DNA of 64,000 nt from Butyricicoccus faecihominis. Lineage in GTDB: Bacteria; Bacillota; Clostridia; Oscillospirales; Butyricicoccaceae. Positions 1-7,818 of the stretch are shown here, one piece after another; positions within the stretch are counted from its first letter, which is position 1, and the number at the start of each line of letters is the position of its first letter. The notes below the pieces were generated by a model that was not told where the DNA came from, did no database searches, and saw only the letters and a list, made by a program, of their open reading frames with translations. Location: contig NZ_JANGCE010000006.1 of NCBI RefSeq assembly GCF_024462775.1, forward strand, positions 1 through 64,000. Direction: 5' to 3'. Position numbers and translations under genes: made by a program.

Positions 1-323
1 GGTTATCTCCCACCGAATTTGTAGGGCGCGACGCCCTCGGCGCGCCGAGAATGCAACTCCATCAAAAGTGGGCGCGCGAAACTTTTTTAGGAGGTTCGCT
101 GGCGCTCACGATGAAATGCGCGGCGGTAGCCGCGACCGGCGGGCCGAGGCGTCCCGCCCTACAACGAAAAGGTTGCTACTGCTGCAAATGGGTTATCTCC
201 CACCGAATTTGTAGGGCGCGACGCCCTCGGCGCGCCGAGAATGCAGCTCCATCAAACGTGGGCGCGCGAAACTTTTTTAGGAGGTTCGCTGGCGCTCACG
301 ATTCAAATGCGCGGCGGTAGCCG
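1..323. repeat. imperfect tandem duplication, about 190-bp period
   Basis: Bases 1-132 recur almost unchanged at 191-323, with a few substitutions and one extra base near 303. Each unit carries a GC-rich palindromic block (GTAGGGCGCGACGCCC near 22 and 212), an A+T patch (ACTTTTTTAGGAGG) and the block CGGCGGTAGCCG. An 89-codon open frame at 51-320 is made of the repeat itself, so I do not call a gene. It looks like a duplicated intergenic repetitive element. The true left edge lies outside the window. Confidence 0.85.
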
Positions 324-430
324 TGAGCGGCCGCGTGGGGTCACGCGGCCCTACAAGGGCGTAGGGCGGGGTGACCCCACCCCGCCGTCGCGGCTACTGC
401 CGCGTATTTAAATCGCGAGCGTAGCGAGCC
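324..430. repeat. GC-rich palindromic intergenic element
   Basis: This continues the repeat region. It holds GCCGCGTGGGGTCACGCGGC and GGGCGGGGTGACCCCACCCCG, both strongly self-complementary. The segment 409-430 resembles the reverse complement of the 'GTTCGCTGGCGCTCACGAT' part of the upstream units. No coding signal is visible. Shorter patches of the same style recur at 5762-5880 and 25046-25100. Confidence 0.5.
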
Positions 431-431
431 A

Positions 432-458
432 TATAAAAGGAGCACCCAGCGGGTGCTC
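432..458 (-). terminator. intrinsic terminator of the ribbon-helix-helix gene
   Basis: On the minus strand a GGAGCACCC/GGGTGCTCC stem with a GCT loop is followed by TTTTAT, just downstream of the stop at 461. Confidence 0.75.
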
Positions 459-460
459 CT

Positions 461-673
461 TTACACATCTTCATTTTCAAGGCAATATTCGATCATGGAT
501 ATCACGATATTGTTCCAGCTTGTATTATTGGCAAATGCGATTCGATCGATTTTTTCAACCAGAGATTTTTTGATATATAAAGATTTGTAGGTCGTTTCTT
601 CTTTATTCTGTGCCTGATTATAAGTAAATCTCACCGCTATCACCATATTGATTCTAACAGAAGTCCCCATCAT
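461..673 (-). CDS. small ribbon-helix-helix (CopG/Arc-like) protein
   Basis: The open frame extends up to 994, but only the last 70 codons look real: the upstream part is antisense to the Cys-protein gene. The product (70 aa from the ATG at 673; ATGs at 670 and 646 are also possible) ends in a beta-strand plus two-helix pattern, YKSLYIKKSLVEKID then SWNNIVISMIEYCL, typical of ribbon-helix-helix DNA-binding proteins. No clear ribosome site marks the start. It is divergent from the gene at 758, and a palindromic site lies between them, so self-regulation and control of that neighbour is my inference. No toxin partner is seen. Confidence 0.6.
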   Translation of the reverse strand: MMGTSVRINMVIAVRFTYNQAQNKEETTYKSLYIKKSLVEKIDRIAFANNTSWNNIVISMIEYCLENEDV

Positions 674-682
674 ATGGTAAAC

Positions 683-708
683 CAGAAATTTCTGATATAA
701 ATTTCTGT
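683..708. promoter_or_regulatory. palindromic operator-like site between divergent small genes
   Basis: CAGAAATTTCTG (683-694) is a perfect 12-bp palindrome. A second partial copy, AAATTTCTG, follows at 699-707, so AGAAATTT and AAATTTCT also form an inverted repeat over 684-706. It lies in the 84-bp gap between the two genes, just upstream of a TATAAT at 734-739. Ribbon-helix-helix proteins typically bind such paired sites; binding here is inferred. Confidence 0.5.
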
Positions 709-757
709 GAGATACAAAGAGGCCCGAATGCCGTATAATAAGGCGGGAGGTGATAGC

Positions 758-979
758 ATGATAACCGATGAATGCCTCAACAAATGGTGCGTTTACTATG
801 AGTCTGAAAAATGCAGACTGCCCGGCATCTCCGTTAATGTATTTGGTATGTGTGAGAGCTGCGTCATGCTTGAACCGGATGAGGCCATAGCCGCGCCGCT
901 GCGCCGGGAAACGGTCAGGCACTTCGACGAGATGGACAGCGCGATCGAGGAACGAATAGAAAATGACCGCCCGGTTTAG
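758..979 (+). CDS. small cysteine-containing protein, unknown function
   Basis: This is a 73-residue protein. The ATG at 758 has a very strong ribosome site (GGAGG at 746-750), so I prefer it to the longer frame from 707. The N-terminal half carries five cysteines (DEC, KWC, EKC and CESC), an arrangement that could bind a metal. The C-terminal part is charged, with no signal peptide or membrane segment. A TATAAT lies at 734-739, which would give a very short leader. It ends in a terminator shared with tex. I do not recognise the family. The neighbouring ribbon-helix-helix protein is the likely regulator. Confidence 0.65.
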   Translation: MITDECLNKWCVYYESEKCRLPGISVNVFGMCESCVMLEPDEAIAAPLRRETVRHFDEMDSAIEERIENDRPV

Positions 980-998
980 TAACCGGGCGGTCATTTTT
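959..998. terminator. bidirectional terminator between the small Cys gene and tex
   Basis: An AAATGACCGCCCGGTT/AACCGGGCGGTCATTTTT hairpin overlaps the stop codon of the plus-strand gene and abuts the tex stop. A or T runs on both sides let it serve both strands. Confidence 0.85.
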
Positions 999-3162
999 AC
1001 TGTTTTGGTGTCGAAGCTTGCTTGATTGATAGGGAAATGCGGTGTGTTTTGGGGTCTACGGAGAGAACGGCCACATTGACGATATCGCCTACCGTCAGCA
1101 CCTCGGAGGGGTGGCGGATGAACTTATTGCAGCACTGCGAGATATGGACCAGTCCGTCCTGATGCACGCCGATGTCGACGAACGCGCCGAAATCGGCTAC
1201 ATTGCGCACCGTGCCGGTCAACTGCATGCCGGGCTTTAGATCGTTCAGATCCAACACGTCCGAACGCAGCAGCGGGGGCGGCAGCTCGTCGCGCGGGTCG
1301 CGGCCGGGCTTTTGCAGTTCGGATACGATGTCGTCCAGCGTCGGCACGCCGACGCCGCAGCGCTCCGCCGCGTTTTCGCGGCCCAGCTCGCGCACGCGTG
1401 CGGTTAGCTCGCCAAGCTTGCCCGCCGCCGCGTCCTGCACGGTGTAGCCGCACAGCGTGAGCAGCGTTTCGGCCGCCTTGTAGGATTCGGGATGTACCGC
1501 CGTCCGGTCGAGCGGGTTGGCGCTTTCAGGCACGCGCAGAAAACCCGCGCACTGCTCGTATGCCTTGGGGCCTAGGCCCTTTACCTTTAATAGCTGTTTG
1601 CGGCTCTCAAACCGGCCGTTTTGCTCACGGTAGGCGGCAATATTTTTGGATACCGCGCCCGTGACGCCCGCGACCCGGCTCAGCAGCGCGGGTGAAGCCG
1701 TGTTCAGATCCACACCGACCGAGCTGACACAGTCCTCCACCACGCCGTCCAGCGCTTCGCTGAGCCGCGCCTGCGGCATGTCGTGCTGGTATTGGCCTAC
1801 GCCGATCGCCTTGGGATCGATCTTGACCAGCTCGGCGAGCGGGTCTTGCAGCCGCCGGGCGATCGACACCGCCGAACGAAGCGAAACGTCGAATTCCGGA
1901 AATTCCTCCGCGCCCAGTTTGGAAGCGGAATAGACCGAAGCGCCCGCTTCGGATACCACCATATAGGAAAGCGCGCCGCCGTATTCGCGGATGAATTCGG
2001 CCACAAAGATCTCGCTTTCCTTGGAAGCCGTGCCGTTGCCGATCGCGATGCAGGAGATATGGTGCAGGTCGCAAAGGCGTTTCAGGGTCTTTTTCGCGTC
2101 CTCTATCTTCTTATGCGGCGGCGTGGGGTAGATCACCGCCGTTTCCAGCACCTTCCCGGTCTCATCCACCACGGCCAGCTTGCAGCCGGTGCGGTAGGCC
2201 GGGTCAAAGCCGAGCGTCACGCGGTTTTTGATGGGCGGCTGCAACAACAGCGGACGCAGGTTGAGCGCAAAGGTTTGGATCGCCTGCTCGCTTGCCGCGT
2301 CGGTCAGCTCGTTTCGCAGCTCCCGCTCAAGCGAGGGGAACAGCAAACGGCTCCAGCTGTCCGCCGTGGTGGCGCGCAGCAGCTCACCGAACGGATTTTT
2401 GGGGTGAAGAACGGCGCGGTTCAGGTTTACCAGCGCTTCCGCGTCGTCCACGGTAAGGGTCACCTTCAGCTTGCCTTCCTTTTCGCCGCGGTTGATGGCC
2501 AACACACGGTGACTTTGCAATTTGCGCACCGGCTCGGAAAATTCGCGGTACATGGTATAAACCGAATCTTCCTCATCCAGCCCGGCGGTGTGGAGTACGC
2601 CGGTGCGGTGGATGAGCCCGCGCAGGCGGCCGCGGAGCGCTGCGTCGTCCGATATGTTTTCCGCTATGATGTCGCACGCGCCCGCGAGCGCCTCTTCGGC
2701 GGTCGCGACTTCCTTTTCGGGGCTGATATACGGGGCGGCCAGTTCCTCGGCGGTGGGGATGGGACTGCGCGCGGCAAGCAGCGCTTCGGATAAAGGCTGA
2801 AGCCCCTTTTCGCGCGCGATCGACGCGCGCGTGCGGCGCTTGGGGCGGTAGGGGCGGTACAGGTCGTCCAGCGCGGCCAGCGTCTGCGCTTCCATGATCG
2901 CGGCCTTCAGTTCGTCCGTCAGCTTGTCCTGCGCTTCGATGGAGGCGAGAATATCGGCGCGCTTTTCCTCTAAGCTGCGCAGATAGGCCAGCCGGTCGGC
3001 CAGCGTGCGGATCAGCTGGTCGTCCATCGTGCCGTGCATTTCCTTGCGGTAACGCGCGATAAACGGAACGGTGTTGCCCTCGTCCAGAAGCTGAACGACG
3101 TTTTTGACATGCTCTTCCTTTTGGCCCAGCTCACGGGCCAGAATTTGTATCATTGTTTTCAT
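997..3162 (-). CDS. tex: Tex-family S1 RNA-binding protein
   Basis: The product (721 aa) matches full-length Tex, a cytoplasmic nucleic-acid-binding protein linked to transcription. In order it has the N-terminal helical Tex region (ARELGQKEE, VPFIARYRKEMHGTMDD), a YqgF/RNase H-like domain near 320-450 (LGFDPAYRTGCKLAVVD), helix-hairpin-helix repeats near 490-560 and a C-terminal S1 domain near 645-715 (GTVRNVADFGAFVDIG). I choose the ATG at 3162 (AAGGAG 7 bases upstream) over the TTG at 3165. Only about 35 bp separate it from the azlD terminator. A TTTACC/17/TAAAAT pair overlaps that terminator and could be its promoter. Confidence 0.95.
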   Translation of the reverse strand: MKTMIQILARELGQKEEHVKNVVQLLDEGNTVPFIARYRKEMHGTMDDQLIRTLADRLAYLRSLEEKRADILASIEAQDKLTDELKAAIMEAQTLAALDDLYRPYRPKRRTRASIAREKGLQPLSEALLAARSPIPTAEELAAPYISPEKEVATAEEALAGACDIIAENISDDAALRGRLRGLIHRTGVLHTAGLDEEDSVYTMYREFSEPVRKLQSHRVLAINRGEKEGKLKVTLTVDDAEALVNLNRAVLHPKNPFGELLRATTADSWSRLLFPSLERELRNELTDAASEQAIQTFALNLRPLLLQPPIKNRVTLGFDPAYRTGCKLAVVDETGKVLETAVIYPTPPHKKIEDAKKTLKRLCDLHHISCIAIGNGTASKESEIFVAEFIREYGGALSYMVVSEAGASVYSASKLGAEEFPEFDVSLRSAVSIARRLQDPLAELVKIDPKAIGVGQYQHDMPQARLSEALDGVVEDCVSSVGVDLNTASPALLSRVAGVTGAVSKNIAAYREQNGRFESRKQLLKVKGLGPKAYEQCAGFLRVPESANPLDRTAVHPESYKAAETLLTLCGYTVQDAAAGKLGELTARVRELGRENAAERCGVGVPTLDDIVSELQKPGRDPRDELPPPLLRSDVLDLNDLKPGMQLTGTVRNVADFGAFVDIGVHQDGLVHISQCCNKFIRHPSEVLTVGDIVNVAVLSVDPKTHRISLSIKQASTPKQ

Positions 3163-3200
3163 CAAAATTCTCCTTTAATAGCTGTACTTATTTTACCAAA

Positions 3201-3230
3201 AATAAAAGACATGGTAAACCCATGTCTTTC
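3201..3230 (-). terminator. terminator after azlCD
   Basis: On the minus strand AAAGACATGG/CCATGTCTTT with a short loop is followed by TATTTTT. It separates azlCD from tex. Confidence 0.75.
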
Positions 3231-3237
3231 GGCAATT

Positions 3238-3567
3238 TCAGATAAAAACAGCCTGCACCAAAAACATATAAAGCGCCGTGCCCACGCCGATGGAAAGCAG
3301 GTTGTTGCGCTTCCATGCGTGCAGCAGCGCGACGACGGCAATGCAGAGCAGCTCGGGCGCGCCGTGGGGCGCGGAGACCCAGCTCACATTTTTGACACAG
3401 TACACCACCAGCAGCGCGATCACCGCGGGCGGCAGCGCTTCGCCCAAATAGCGGACGATGGGCGGGATGGGCTTTTTCCCGTTGAACAGCAGGAAAGGGG
3501 CCACGCGCGTGGCGAAGGTGCACACGGCGGCGACAAGGATCATAGCGAGCGTACGGCCAAAGCTCAC
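3238..3567 (-). CDS. azlD: AzlD-family membrane protein
   Basis: This 109-residue, four-helix hydrophobic protein is the small partner of AzlC in branched-chain amino acid (azaleucine-type) export. Family features include the N-terminal LAMILVAAVCTFATRVAPFLLF and the central IVRYLGEALPPAVIALLVVYC pattern, given here only as recognised blocks. It starts with GTG at 3567, directly after the azlC stop (TAAGTG), with its GGAGG inside the end of azlC, so the two are translationally coupled. The exported amino acid cannot be read from sequence. Confidence 0.85.
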   Translation of the reverse strand: MSFGRTLAMILVAAVCTFATRVAPFLLFNGKKPIPPIVRYLGEALPPAVIALLVVYCVKNVSWVSAPHGAPELLCIAVVALLHAWKRNNLLSIGVGTALYMFLVQAVFI

Positions 3568-4254
3568 TTACGCCACCTCCTTAGACAGCTTGCCGCGCAT
3601 GGCGACCAGCATCACGCAAATGGCCAGCATGGCGGGCAGGATAAACCGATCCGGCCCAAGCAGCGCGAGCGATACGGCCGCCGCGCCCAGCCCGAGAAAG
3701 GCGGGGATATGGCATTTGCTGCTTTTCCATTGCTCGACAAAGATGACGGTGAAAAGCGCGGTCATAGCAAAGTCGATACCGGTCGAATCGAACGGCAAAA
3801 CGCCGCCGATCACCGCGCCGATGACCGAGCCGATGATCCAGTAGCTTTGATCGAGCAGCGCGATCGCAAACCGCATGGCGCCCGGGTCTACGTCCGCCGG
3901 CGTTTTGAGCGAGCAGAGCAGGGAATAGGTCTCGTCGGTCAGCGAAAAGATCATGTACGGTTTTGCCTTGCCCATCTGCTGGAACTGCTCTAAAAAGGAT
4001 AGGCCGTAAAATATGTGGCGGCAGTTGAGAAGCAGCGTCATCACCGCGACGGTAACGAGAGAAGCGTTGGCGGATAACAGCGAAACGAGCAAATACTGGC
4101 CCGAGCCCGCGTAGATCGTCAGGCTGGAAAGGAATGCCCAAGGGGGCGCAAAGCCCGCGTCCCGCAGCATGACGCCGAACGCGAAGCCGATAAACAGATA
4201 GCCGCACAGCACCGGAACAGTCACGGCGAAGGCGGGGCGGAATGCCTTTTTCAT
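3568..4254 (-). CDS. azlC: AzlC-family amino acid exporter, large subunit
   Basis: This 228-residue inner-membrane protein with about seven predicted helices has the AzlC hallmarks GFAFGVMLRDAGF and IYAGSGQYLLVSLL near the N-terminus. With AzlD it forms a two-component permease known for branched-chain amino acid export. The ATG at 4254 has only a weak site (GGTGAG). It precedes azlD with no gap. Upstream lies the rpmB terminator, so the azlCD promoter should lie in 4255-4290. Confidence 0.88.
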   Translation of the reverse strand: MKKAFRPAFAVTVPVLCGYLFIGFAFGVMLRDAGFAPPWAFLSSLTIYAGSGQYLLVSLLSANASLVTVAVMTLLLNCRHIFYGLSFLEQFQQMGKAKPYMIFSLTDETYSLLCSLKTPADVDPGAMRFAIALLDQSYWIIGSVIGAVIGGVLPFDSTGIDFAMTALFTVIFVEQWKSSKCHIPAFLGLGAAAVSLALLGPDRFILPAMLAICVMLVAMRGKLSKEVA

Positions 4255-4291
4255 GGGTTACACTCACCTACGGATTTTGAAAGAATATCAA

Positions 4292-4322
4292 TAGAAAAGC
4301 GCTCTGCAAGCAGAGCGCTTAG
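4292..4322 (-). terminator. terminator of rpmB
   Basis: AAGCGCTCTGC/GCAGAGCGCTT forms a near-perfect stem, followed on the minus strand by TTTTCTATT. Confidence 0.8.
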
Positions 4323-4351
4323 GATGCTTTTCAACGTTTGCCCTGATAAAA

Positions 4352-4540
4352 TCAGACCGCACGAGTAACCTTGCCGGAGCGGAGGCACCGAGTACATACG
4401 TTGACATGGCGGGGAGTACCGTCGATAAGAGCCTTGACACGGCGAACGTTCGGCTTCCACGTCCGATTAGAACGGCGATGAGAGTGAGAAACCTGAATAC
4501 CGAAGGTAACGCCCTTGCCGCAAATATCGCACTTTGCCAT
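4352..4540 (-). CDS. rpmB: 50S ribosomal protein L28
   Basis: This 62-residue basic protein starts MAKCDICGKG and has the L28 pattern SHSHRRSNRTWKPN. CDIC near the N-terminus and CTRC near the C-terminus form the zinc-ribbon type (four cysteines) of this family. I choose the ATG at 4540 (AGGAGG upstream); the longer frame to 4579 has no ribosome site and adds unrelated residues. It is a stand-alone gene with its own promoter and terminator, next to and divergent from hprK. Confidence 0.96.
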   Translation of the reverse strand: MAKCDICGKGVTFGIQVSHSHRRSNRTWKPNVRRVKALIDGTPRHVNVCTRCLRSGKVTRAV

Positions 4541-4582
4541 TTTCCTGCACCTCCTTTTTCCACGCATTGAGTAACGCATATT

Positions 4583-4611
4583 ATATTACCACAAACTTCT
4601 GCTAAATGCAA
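4583..4611 (-). promoter_or_regulatory. rpmB promoter
   Basis: Minus strand: -35 TTGCAT (4606-4611), 17-bp spacer, -10 TAATAT (4583-4588), about 40 bp upstream of the L28 start. Confidence 0.65.
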
Positions 4612-4679
4612 GCGCTTTGTGAAAAAAAGATATGCTTTTTCGGTTTTTCTGTGTTTTGCAGGGGAGAGCTGGAAAACCG

Positions 4680-4708
4680 TTGAAAAGGTGGCGAATCTGG
4701 GGTATAAT
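4680..4708 (+). promoter_or_regulatory. hprK promoter
   Basis: TTGAAA (4680-4685), a 17-bp spacer and TATAAT (4703-4708): a near-consensus vegetative promoter 115 bp upstream of the hprK ATG. Confidence 0.75.
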
Positions 4709-4822
4709 ACGGTTATAACAGATAATCCGGGAGCAAATTTTTCACCATGCCGGTAAAGCTGCGGCGTGCAAAGCCGCTCCGCACGCGCGGTGTGTGTCGG
4801 AATAGAAGAAGGGAGAAACCAC

Positions 4823-5755
4823 ATGCAGTTAAAAGAGTTCGGCGTTAGTCTGGGTGATTTGGTGCAGGAATTCAACTTCGAGGTCGTTCATGGCCCTGAA
4901 GGGTTTGAAAAGATAGAGATTACCAAGGACGACGTCAGCCGTCCCGGCTTGCAGCTGGCCGGTTTTTATGATTTCTTCGATCCCAACCGTATCCAGATCA
5001 TGGGCAAGGTCGAAACCAGCTATATGGAGCAGCTCGATCCAGAGGCGCGCAGCGCCAGCTTTGACCGGCTGTTCGCCACCGGCATTCCCGCGATGATTAT
5101 TTCCCGCAATATCGACGTTTTTCCCGAGTGCATGGCGGCGGCGGAAAAATATAAGGTGCCGATCCTGCGCACCAACGAATTTACGTCTACCGTGATGAGC
5201 GCGATCATCGCCTCTTTAAAGGTAAATTTAGCGCCGCGCATCACGCTGCACGGCGTGCTGATCGAAATTTACGGCGAAGGCGTGCTGCTTTTGGGCGATT
5301 CCGGCGTTGGTAAATCCGAGACCGCGATCGAGCTGGTCAAGCGCGGCCACCGCCTGATCGCGGACGACGCGGTCGAGATCAAGCGCGTTTCGGACAAGAC
5401 CCTTGTCGGCACCGCGCCCGAAGTCATCCGCCACTTTATCGAGCTGCGCGGCATCGGCATCGTCGATGTGCGCCGCATCTTCGGCGTCGGCGCGATCAAA
5501 ATGACCGAAAAAGTCGAACTCGTCATCAATCTGGAGCCTTGGGAGGACGGCAAGCAGTACGACCGCTTGGGGCTGGACGGACAGACGACCAGCATCCTCG
5601 ATATCGCCGTACCCAGCCTTACCATTCCGGTCAAGCCCGGGCGCAACCTCGCGGTGATCATCGAGGTCGCAGCCATGAACGACCGCCAGAAGAAGATGGG
5701 CTTTAACGCCGCCAAGGAATTGCAGGAGCGCATGCTCCGGCAGTACGGCAACTAA
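4823..5755 (+). CDS. hprK: HPr kinase/phosphorylase
   Basis: This 310-residue enzyme phosphorylates and dephosphorylates Ser46 of HPr, setting carbon catabolite repression in Firmicutes. The Walker A loop GDSGVGKS is at 158-165, with the family His at about 143 (TLHG) and the C-terminal catalytic segment following the ELRGIGIVD block. I choose the ATG at 4823 (AAGGGAG upstream) over the frame start at 4766. It leads a plus-strand run with a PHP hydrolase and a glucokinase, which suits a sugar-sensing role. A GC-rich repeat follows it. Confidence 0.96.
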   Translation: MQLKEFGVSLGDLVQEFNFEVVHGPEGFEKIEITKDDVSRPGLQLAGFYDFFDPNRIQIMGKVETSYMEQLDPEARSASFDRLFATGIPAMIISRNIDVFPECMAAAEKYKVPILRTNEFTSTVMSAIIASLKVNLAPRITLHGVLIEIYGEGVLLLGDSGVGKSETAIELVKRGHRLIADDAVEIKRVSDKTLVGTAPEVIRHFIELRGIGIVDVRRIFGVGAIKMTEKVELVINLEPWEDGKQYDRLGLDGQTTSILDIAVPSLTIPVKPGRNLAVIIEVAAMNDRQKKMGFNAAKELQERMLRQYGN

Positions 5756-5761
5756 AAAGTA

Positions 5762-5880
5762 CGCAGCGTCGCTGCACGCTGGCGACCGCGGGTCGCCCCT
5801 ACGGTACGGAGGGTTTGCTTTTCAGCCCCTCGTGTTGCCGCAGGGGCGACCTTTGGCCGCCCGTTTATGGCAACGGGTGC
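5762..5880. repeat. GC-rich intergenic palindromic repeat
   Basis: Between hprK and the PHP gene lie GGCGACC..GGTCGCC and CAGGGGCGACC-type blocks, self-complementary and similar in style to 324-430. No gene is seen. Confidence 0.4.
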
Positions 5881-5913
5881 GTTTTGTATGAACAAAGGAG
5901 ATTATAGTACTAT

Positions 5914-6636
5914 ATGAAAATCGTCGCAGACCTGCACACGCACACCAGCGTATCCGATCACGCTTACAGCTCGCTCCGCGAAATGGCGCAAGGCGCGCGA
6001 AGGGCCGGACTTGTCGCCATCGGCATCACCAACCACGGCCCCGCCATGGAGGACGGCGCGCACCAGTGGCACTTTGCCAATCTGGACATCATTCCCCGGC
6101 AGATGGAGGGCGTAACCGTGATCCGCGGCGTCGAACTGAATATTTGCGCGCCGGACGGCCATGTTGACGAAATGGGCGGCCGGGGCATGCACGCGGTCGA
6201 GTTCGCTCTCGCTTCGTTTCATGATGATTGCTACCCGCCCGCTACCCGCGCCAAGCACACGGAAGCGCTCGAAGCCGTGCTGCACAATCCGCAGGTGAAC
6301 GCGCTTGGCCATCCGGGCAACAACAAATTCCCGTTTGATATGGAATACATTATTTCCCGCTGCAACGAATATGGAAAGATTGTGGAGATCAACAACAATT
6401 CGCTGCACATTCGTCCGGGCAGCCGGGAAAACTGCGCCGAGATCGCGCGCCTGTGCAAGAAATACGAGGTGCCGGTCGTGGTCAACAGCGATTCACACAT
6501 TGAATTTACCGTGGGCCGGGTGGACGGCGCGCTCGCCATGCTGGAGGAGATCGATTTTCCGGAGGAACTGGTGATCAACAGCAGCGTGGAGCGGCTGAAC
6601 GCTTATTTTACGGGCCGAGGCATCCACCTGTTTTAA
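5914..6636 (+). CDS. PHP-domain phosphoesterase (YcdX-like)
   Basis: The product is a 240-residue soluble protein of the PHP superfamily, compared with YcdX-type phosphatases. Metal-binding motifs are visible: DLHTHTSVSDH at 6-16, NHGP near 39, a conserved GVELN Glu, GHPGN near 131 and NSDSH near the C-terminus. Such enzymes use a trinuclear metal centre to hydrolyse phosphoesters; the substrate is unknown. AAAGGAG lies 15 bases upstream of the ATG. The glucokinase gene follows after 24 bp with its own GGAGG, so the two are probably one transcript. Confidence 0.85.
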   Translation: MKIVADLHTHTSVSDHAYSSLREMAQGARRAGLVAIGITNHGPAMEDGAHQWHFANLDIIPRQMEGVTVIRGVELNICAPDGHVDEMGGRGMHAVEFALASFHDDCYPPATRAKHTEALEAVLHNPQVNALGHPGNNKFPFDMEYIISRCNEYGKIVEINNNSLHIRPGSRENCAEIARLCKKYEVPVVVNSDSHIEFTVGRVDGALAMLEEIDFPEELVINSSVERLNAYFTGRGIHLF

Positions 6637-6660
6637 AACAGGCCGAAGGAGGAAGAGAGA

Positions 6661-7581
6661 ATGAGAATTGGCATCGATCTGGGCGGCACAAGCGTAAAGG
6701 TGGCCCTTTGCGGCGAGGACGGCTCGCTGCTGCGCAAGCAGAACTGCCCGACCCGTACCGGGGACCCGGACGGCCTGCGCGCCGATATGAAGCGGCTGGC
6801 GCTCGCCCTGTGCGCCGAGCACGGCATAGGACCCGACCGGGTGACGCAGATCGGTCTGGGCGTGCCGGGTTCGCTGGATAAGGCAAACTGCCGCCTGATC
6901 TTCGGCACCAATCTCGGCATGAACGAGGTCGGTTTCGCGCACGCGTTCGAGCCGGAGTTTTCTTGCCCGGTGGGGCTGGATAACGACGCGAACTGTGCGG
7001 CGCTTGGCGAAACGATCGCCGGCGCGGCGCAAAACGCGAAGGATGTGGTCATGATTACGCTCGGCACGGGCGTGGGCGGCGGCATCGTGATAGACGGCAA
7101 GCTGTATTCCGGCTTCAACGATATCGCGGGCGAAATCGGCCATATGGTGATCCATCAGGGCGGCGAGCCGTGCAACTGCGGCCGTTTGGGGTGCTTGGAG
7201 GCATACGCCTCGGCCATGCATTTTGTAAATTTTGCCGAGCGGGCGCTGGAAGCCGGCCGCGAAAGCAGCATGATGCAGTACAAGGGCAAGCTCAACGCCA
7301 AAATGATCTGCGACGCGGTGGACGAGGGAGACGAGCTCGCGATCGAGCTATTCGAGGAATACTGCCGCAATTTAGCTTGCGGCCTGTCGAATGTGATTAA
7401 CATCTTCCAGCCGGAATGCATCGTGATGGGCGGCGGGCTGGCCGGTTACGGCGAAAAGCTGCTCGCGCCGCTGCGCCGCCTGACCGAGCACGACACCTTC
7501 CGCTGTGAAGAAAAAAACACCAAGCTCGTGGTCGCGCAGCTCGGCAACGATGCCGGCCTGATCGGCGCGGCCATGCTCTGA
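6661..7581 (+). CDS. glcK: ROK-family glucokinase
   Basis: This 306-residue cytoplasmic sugar kinase, probably ATP:glucose 6-phosphotransferase, is of normal length. It opens with the phosphate-binding loop GIDLGGTSVKVAL. It has the ROK zinc motif CNCGRLGCLEAYAS near 176-189 and the GTGVGGGI loop near 137. It starts at ATG 6661 with GGAGG just upstream and is followed by a strong terminator. With hprK it makes a small carbon-metabolism group; specificity within the ROK family (glucose or another hexose) is not certain. Confidence 0.9.
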   Translation: MRIGIDLGGTSVKVALCGEDGSLLRKQNCPTRTGDPDGLRADMKRLALALCAEHGIGPDRVTQIGLGVPGSLDKANCRLIFGTNLGMNEVGFAHAFEPEFSCPVGLDNDANCAALGETIAGAAQNAKDVVMITLGTGVGGGIVIDGKLYSGFNDIAGEIGHMVIHQGGEPCNCGRLGCLEAYASAMHFVNFAERALEAGRESSMMQYKGKLNAKMICDAVDEGDELAIELFEEYCRNLACGLSNVINIFQPECIVMGGGLAGYGEKLLAPLRRLTEHDTFRCEEKNTKLVVAQLGNDAGLIGAAML

Positions 7582-7596
7582 TATAAGAAATTTAAG

Positions 7597-7655
7597 TAAA
7601 GCAGCTTTCCCGGTAAACGGCTTGCAAGCCGCACCCGGGGAAGCTGCTTTCTTTA
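7597..7655 (+). terminator. terminator after the glucokinase gene
   Basis: AAAGCAGCTTTCCCGG pairs with CCGGGGAAGCTGCTTT around an inner GGCTTGCAAGCC hairpin, followed by CTTTAT. Confidence 0.8.
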
Positions 7656-7729
7656 TGTCCATGGCTTGTGGGCGGATACGGCTTTGGGCGCTGTAATATT
7701 ACAAATTGGTCGAAGTAACCCGTTTTTTA

Positions 7730-7758
7730 TTGAAAAATATCGAATTAGGTGATATACT
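7730..7758 (+). promoter_or_regulatory. amidase gene promoter
   Basis: TTGAAA (7730-7735), 17 bp, TATACT (7753-7758), 60 bp upstream of the ATG at 7819. The rest of the 237-bp gap holds only the preceding terminator. Confidence 0.65.
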
Positions 7759-7818
7759 TTCCGTACTATCACGGCTTCCTGTGGAAGCTATTCACGCGCA
7801 GGACGATGGAGGATCACC

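Noticed and set aside
51-320. 89-codon open frame in the repeat block
   Set aside because: It is made of the duplicated repeat, has Arg/Ala-rich GC-driven composition, and only part of it follows any ribosome-like site.
461-979. Toxin-antitoxin pair
   Set aside because: The ribbon-helix-helix protein could be an antitoxin, but the neighbour is divergent and has no toxin-like features, so I do not claim it.
674-994. N-terminal extension of the ribbon-helix-helix frame
   Set aside because: It is antisense to the well-supported Cys-protein gene and its palindromic control region.
1783-2793. 336-codon frame opposite tex
   Set aside because: It is a shadow of tex: high-GC coding sequence gives long antisense frames; no ribosome site or family match.
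3034-3993. 319-codon frame opposite the start of tex and azlCD
   Set aside because: It runs across two real genes and a terminator; the product is His/Arg-rich antisense composition.
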